From: Paludibacter sp. 47-17
GTDB taxonomy: Bacteria > Bacteroidota > Bacteroidia > Bacteroidales > Paludibacteraceae
Direction of reading: 5' to 3'
Assembly (NCBI GenBank): GCA_001898935.1
Contig: MKVT01000034.1
Span: 124,001-188,000 of the forward strand
DNA: 64,000 nucleotides
How positions within the stretch are numbered: the first letter of the stretch is position 1; each line of letters starts with the position of its first letter. The notes under the pieces were generated by a model that saw nothing but the letters and a program-made list of their open reading frames with translations, searched no databases and had not been told where the DNA came from. Shown in pieces: positions 62,668 through 64,000 of this stretch. The translations under genes were made by a program, and so were the position numbers.

Positions 62668-64000
62668 ATGAAATTGAAACGATTTATTCTTGCAGCAAGC
62701 CTTCTTACACTGACGATAAGTGCCGCAGCCAACTTATTGTACGATATTACCGATGGTAAATATCGCCCGGTTCGCCCCGATATGCCTCGCTCGATGAACG
62801 ACGGCGAGCATTACACCCTGATGAAGAACGGTACAACCCTATTGAAATACAGTTACCGTAGCGGTCAGGTTACCGATACGCTCCTTCATCTTCCGCGGTT
62901 AAAGGATGCACCCTTAAAGAGTATCAGTGGTTACATAATGAGTCCGAAAGAGACTAAAATCCTGGTCTTTACCAATGTCGAGCAACGGTACAGGCGGTCG
63001 TTTACCGCCGAATATTTTATATTCGATGTGAAATACAAGGAATTCGATCCGCTCTCGTCCAGTAGTCCTCAGGAGGATCCGGTATTTTCGCCCGACGACC
63101 GGTATATTGCCTTTGCGCATAACAATAATTTGTACATGAAGAAAGTTGAATTTAAAACCGATATTCAGATTACAAAAGACGGGGTCAAAGGCGGTATCAT
63201 TAACGGAATTGCCGACTGGGTATACGAAGAAGAATTTGGTGCAACCCGTTATTACGAATGGAGTCCCGACAGTAAATTGCTTGCATTTGTAAAATTCAAC
63301 GAAAGCAAGGTAAAAGAATTCTCATTTCAGCGGTTTACCGCAGCAAATGAAAAATTGTCGCTCTACCCGGCGTCCGAACAGTTTAAATATCCGAAGGCAG
63401 GAGAAAGCAATTCGACTGTTGGAGTCTACATCTACGACGACTTTAACAAAACGACACGCAGCATGAAGCTATTGGACACCAACCCTGATAGCTACATTCC
63501 GCGGATACAATGGACCAACGACCAGGAAAAGCTTATGATTTATCAGTTAAATCGTCAGCAAAACAGGCTGGATATGCTTCAGGCTAATCCTCGTACCGGT
63601 ATCTGCAAGCTTATCATGCGCAGAGACGACAAAGCCTATGTCGATTATCAGGATATCGACGGAACAATTTACACAAAAGATAAGAAGTTTTTTTATACGC
63701 TGAACGACAAGGACGGGTTCCGGCATATCTATCAGCACAGGATGGACGGCACTGTTGCCCGCCAGGTTACAAAGGGCAATTGGGACGTGACCGATTTTTA
63801 CGGAGTCGACGAAGTGAAAGGAACAGTGTATTACCAATCCACAGAAAGTTCTCCGCTCAATCGCGATATTTATGCCATCGACGCCAAAGGAAAGAAAACA
63901 GCATTGAGCGATGGAAAAAGTTTCAATAATGCCCGGTTCAGTAAAAATTTCAATTATTTTGTATTGACCTCATCGACTATCGACCAACCCGATCGCATTC
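62668..64000 (+). CDS. Dipeptidyl peptidase IV family protein (partial, cut by window end)
   Basis: The first 444 codons are visible. Signal peptide MKLKRFILAASLLTLTISAAA. A beta-propeller domain of the DPP IV N-terminal type follows. IADWVYEEEFGATRYYEWSPDSKLLAFVKF includes the double-Glu motif that anchors the substrate N-terminus in DPP IV, and SPDDRYIAFAHNNNLYMKKV is a propeller blade. The catalytic alpha/beta-hydrolase domain with the Ser-Asp-His triad lies beyond the window. It removes X-Pro or X-Ala dipeptides from peptides in the periplasm, a common activity of protein-fermenting Bacteroidales. Confidence 0.92.
   Translation, partial: MKLKRFILAASLLTLTISAAANLLYDITDGKYRPVRPDMPRSMNDGEHYTLMKNGTTLLKYSYRSGQVTDTLLHLPRLKDAPLKSISGYIMSPKETKILVFTNVEQRYRRSFTAEYFIFDVKYKEFDPLSSSSPQEDPVFSPDDRYIAFAHNNNLYMKKVEFKTDIQITKDGVKGGIINGIADWVYEEEFGATRYYEWSPDSKLLAFVKFNESKVKEFSFQRFTAANEKLSLYPASEQFKYPKAGESNSTVGVYIYDDFNKTTRSMKLLDTNPDSYIPRIQWTNDQEKLMIYQLNRQQNRLDMLQANPRTGICKLIMRRDDKAYVDYQDIDGTIYTKDKKFFYTLNDKDGFRHIYQHRMDGTVARQVTKGNWDVTDFYGVDEVKGTVYYQSTESSPLNRDIYAIDAKGKKTALSDGKSFNNARFSKNFNYFVLTSSTIDQPDRI

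Overview
The window looks like chromosomal DNA from an anaerobic member of the Bacteroidetes, most likely the order Bacteroidales. Directly visible evidence: many genes are preceded by the Bacteroidetes-type -7 element TAnnTTTG rather than by a Shine-Dalgarno sequence; two secreted proteins end in a type IX secretion sorting domain; there is a LruC-domain lipoprotein, SPII lipoproteins and a Bacteroidetes-type SecA. An iron-only hydrogenase, a 2-oxoacid:ferredoxin oxidoreductase and a biotin-dependent acyl-CoA carboxylase set suggest a fermenter that may form propionate. I cannot assign a genus. No rRNA, CRISPR array, insertion sequence or phage gene was found.

Layout. 1-4 kb: hemW (cut by the window edge), fabD, tRNA-Pro, rsmG, aspS. 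4-11 kb: three large exported proteins (GEVED/T9SS protein, LruC lipoprotein, duplicated-domain T9SS protein). 11-16 kb: secA-lgt-menG. 16-20 kb: carboxylase operon (carboxyltransferase, biotin carboxylase, biotin carrier) and a DUF554 membrane protein. 20-27 kb: AddB-like nuclease, the four-gene kor/vor operon, prmA. 27-30 kb: a Gly/Tyr/Ser-rich exported protein and an OmpP1/FadL-like porin. 30-34 kb: cupin gene, Crp/Fnr regulator, cation/proton antiporter, hisA. 34-36 kb: secreted GHL10-type glycosidase. 35.7-43 kb: sulfur-trafficking operon and its divergent Crp/Fnr regulator with MscS. 43-51 kb: a lipoprotein phosphoesterase, FecCD permease, nth and the [FeFe] hydrogenase operon hydC-hydB/gltD-hydA. 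51-64 kb: groESL, a PKD lipoprotein with a GT2 glycosyltransferase, MATE pump, nadC with DUF4783, rlmH, a large membrane histidine kinase, and the start of a dipeptidyl peptidase IV gene.

The most notable region is the eight-gene minus-strand operon at 35741-41590. It combines TusA, a YeeE/YedE thiosulfate-type permease, four exported rhodanese-family proteins, an OprO/OprP-like porin and a DsrE-family protein. Two of the rhodanese lipoproteins end in GGCGG or GAGCGG, like the sulfur-carrying C-terminus of SoxY, and one of these has lost its rhodanese catalytic cysteine. Together they could form a sulfur relay from outer membrane to cytoplasm. A Crp/Fnr gene is divergent from it, with an Fnr-like box in the shared intergenic region.

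A second notable feature is the hydrogenase subunit in which a NuoF/HydB module is fused to a GltD/NfnB-like FAD module, giving one polypeptide with two predicted pyridine-nucleotide sites. Kor/Vor and carboxylase enzymes fit the same ferredoxin/NAD(P)H fermentation economy. Between a cupin gene and a second Crp/Fnr gene lies a perfect 28-bp palindrome that is a good operator candidate.
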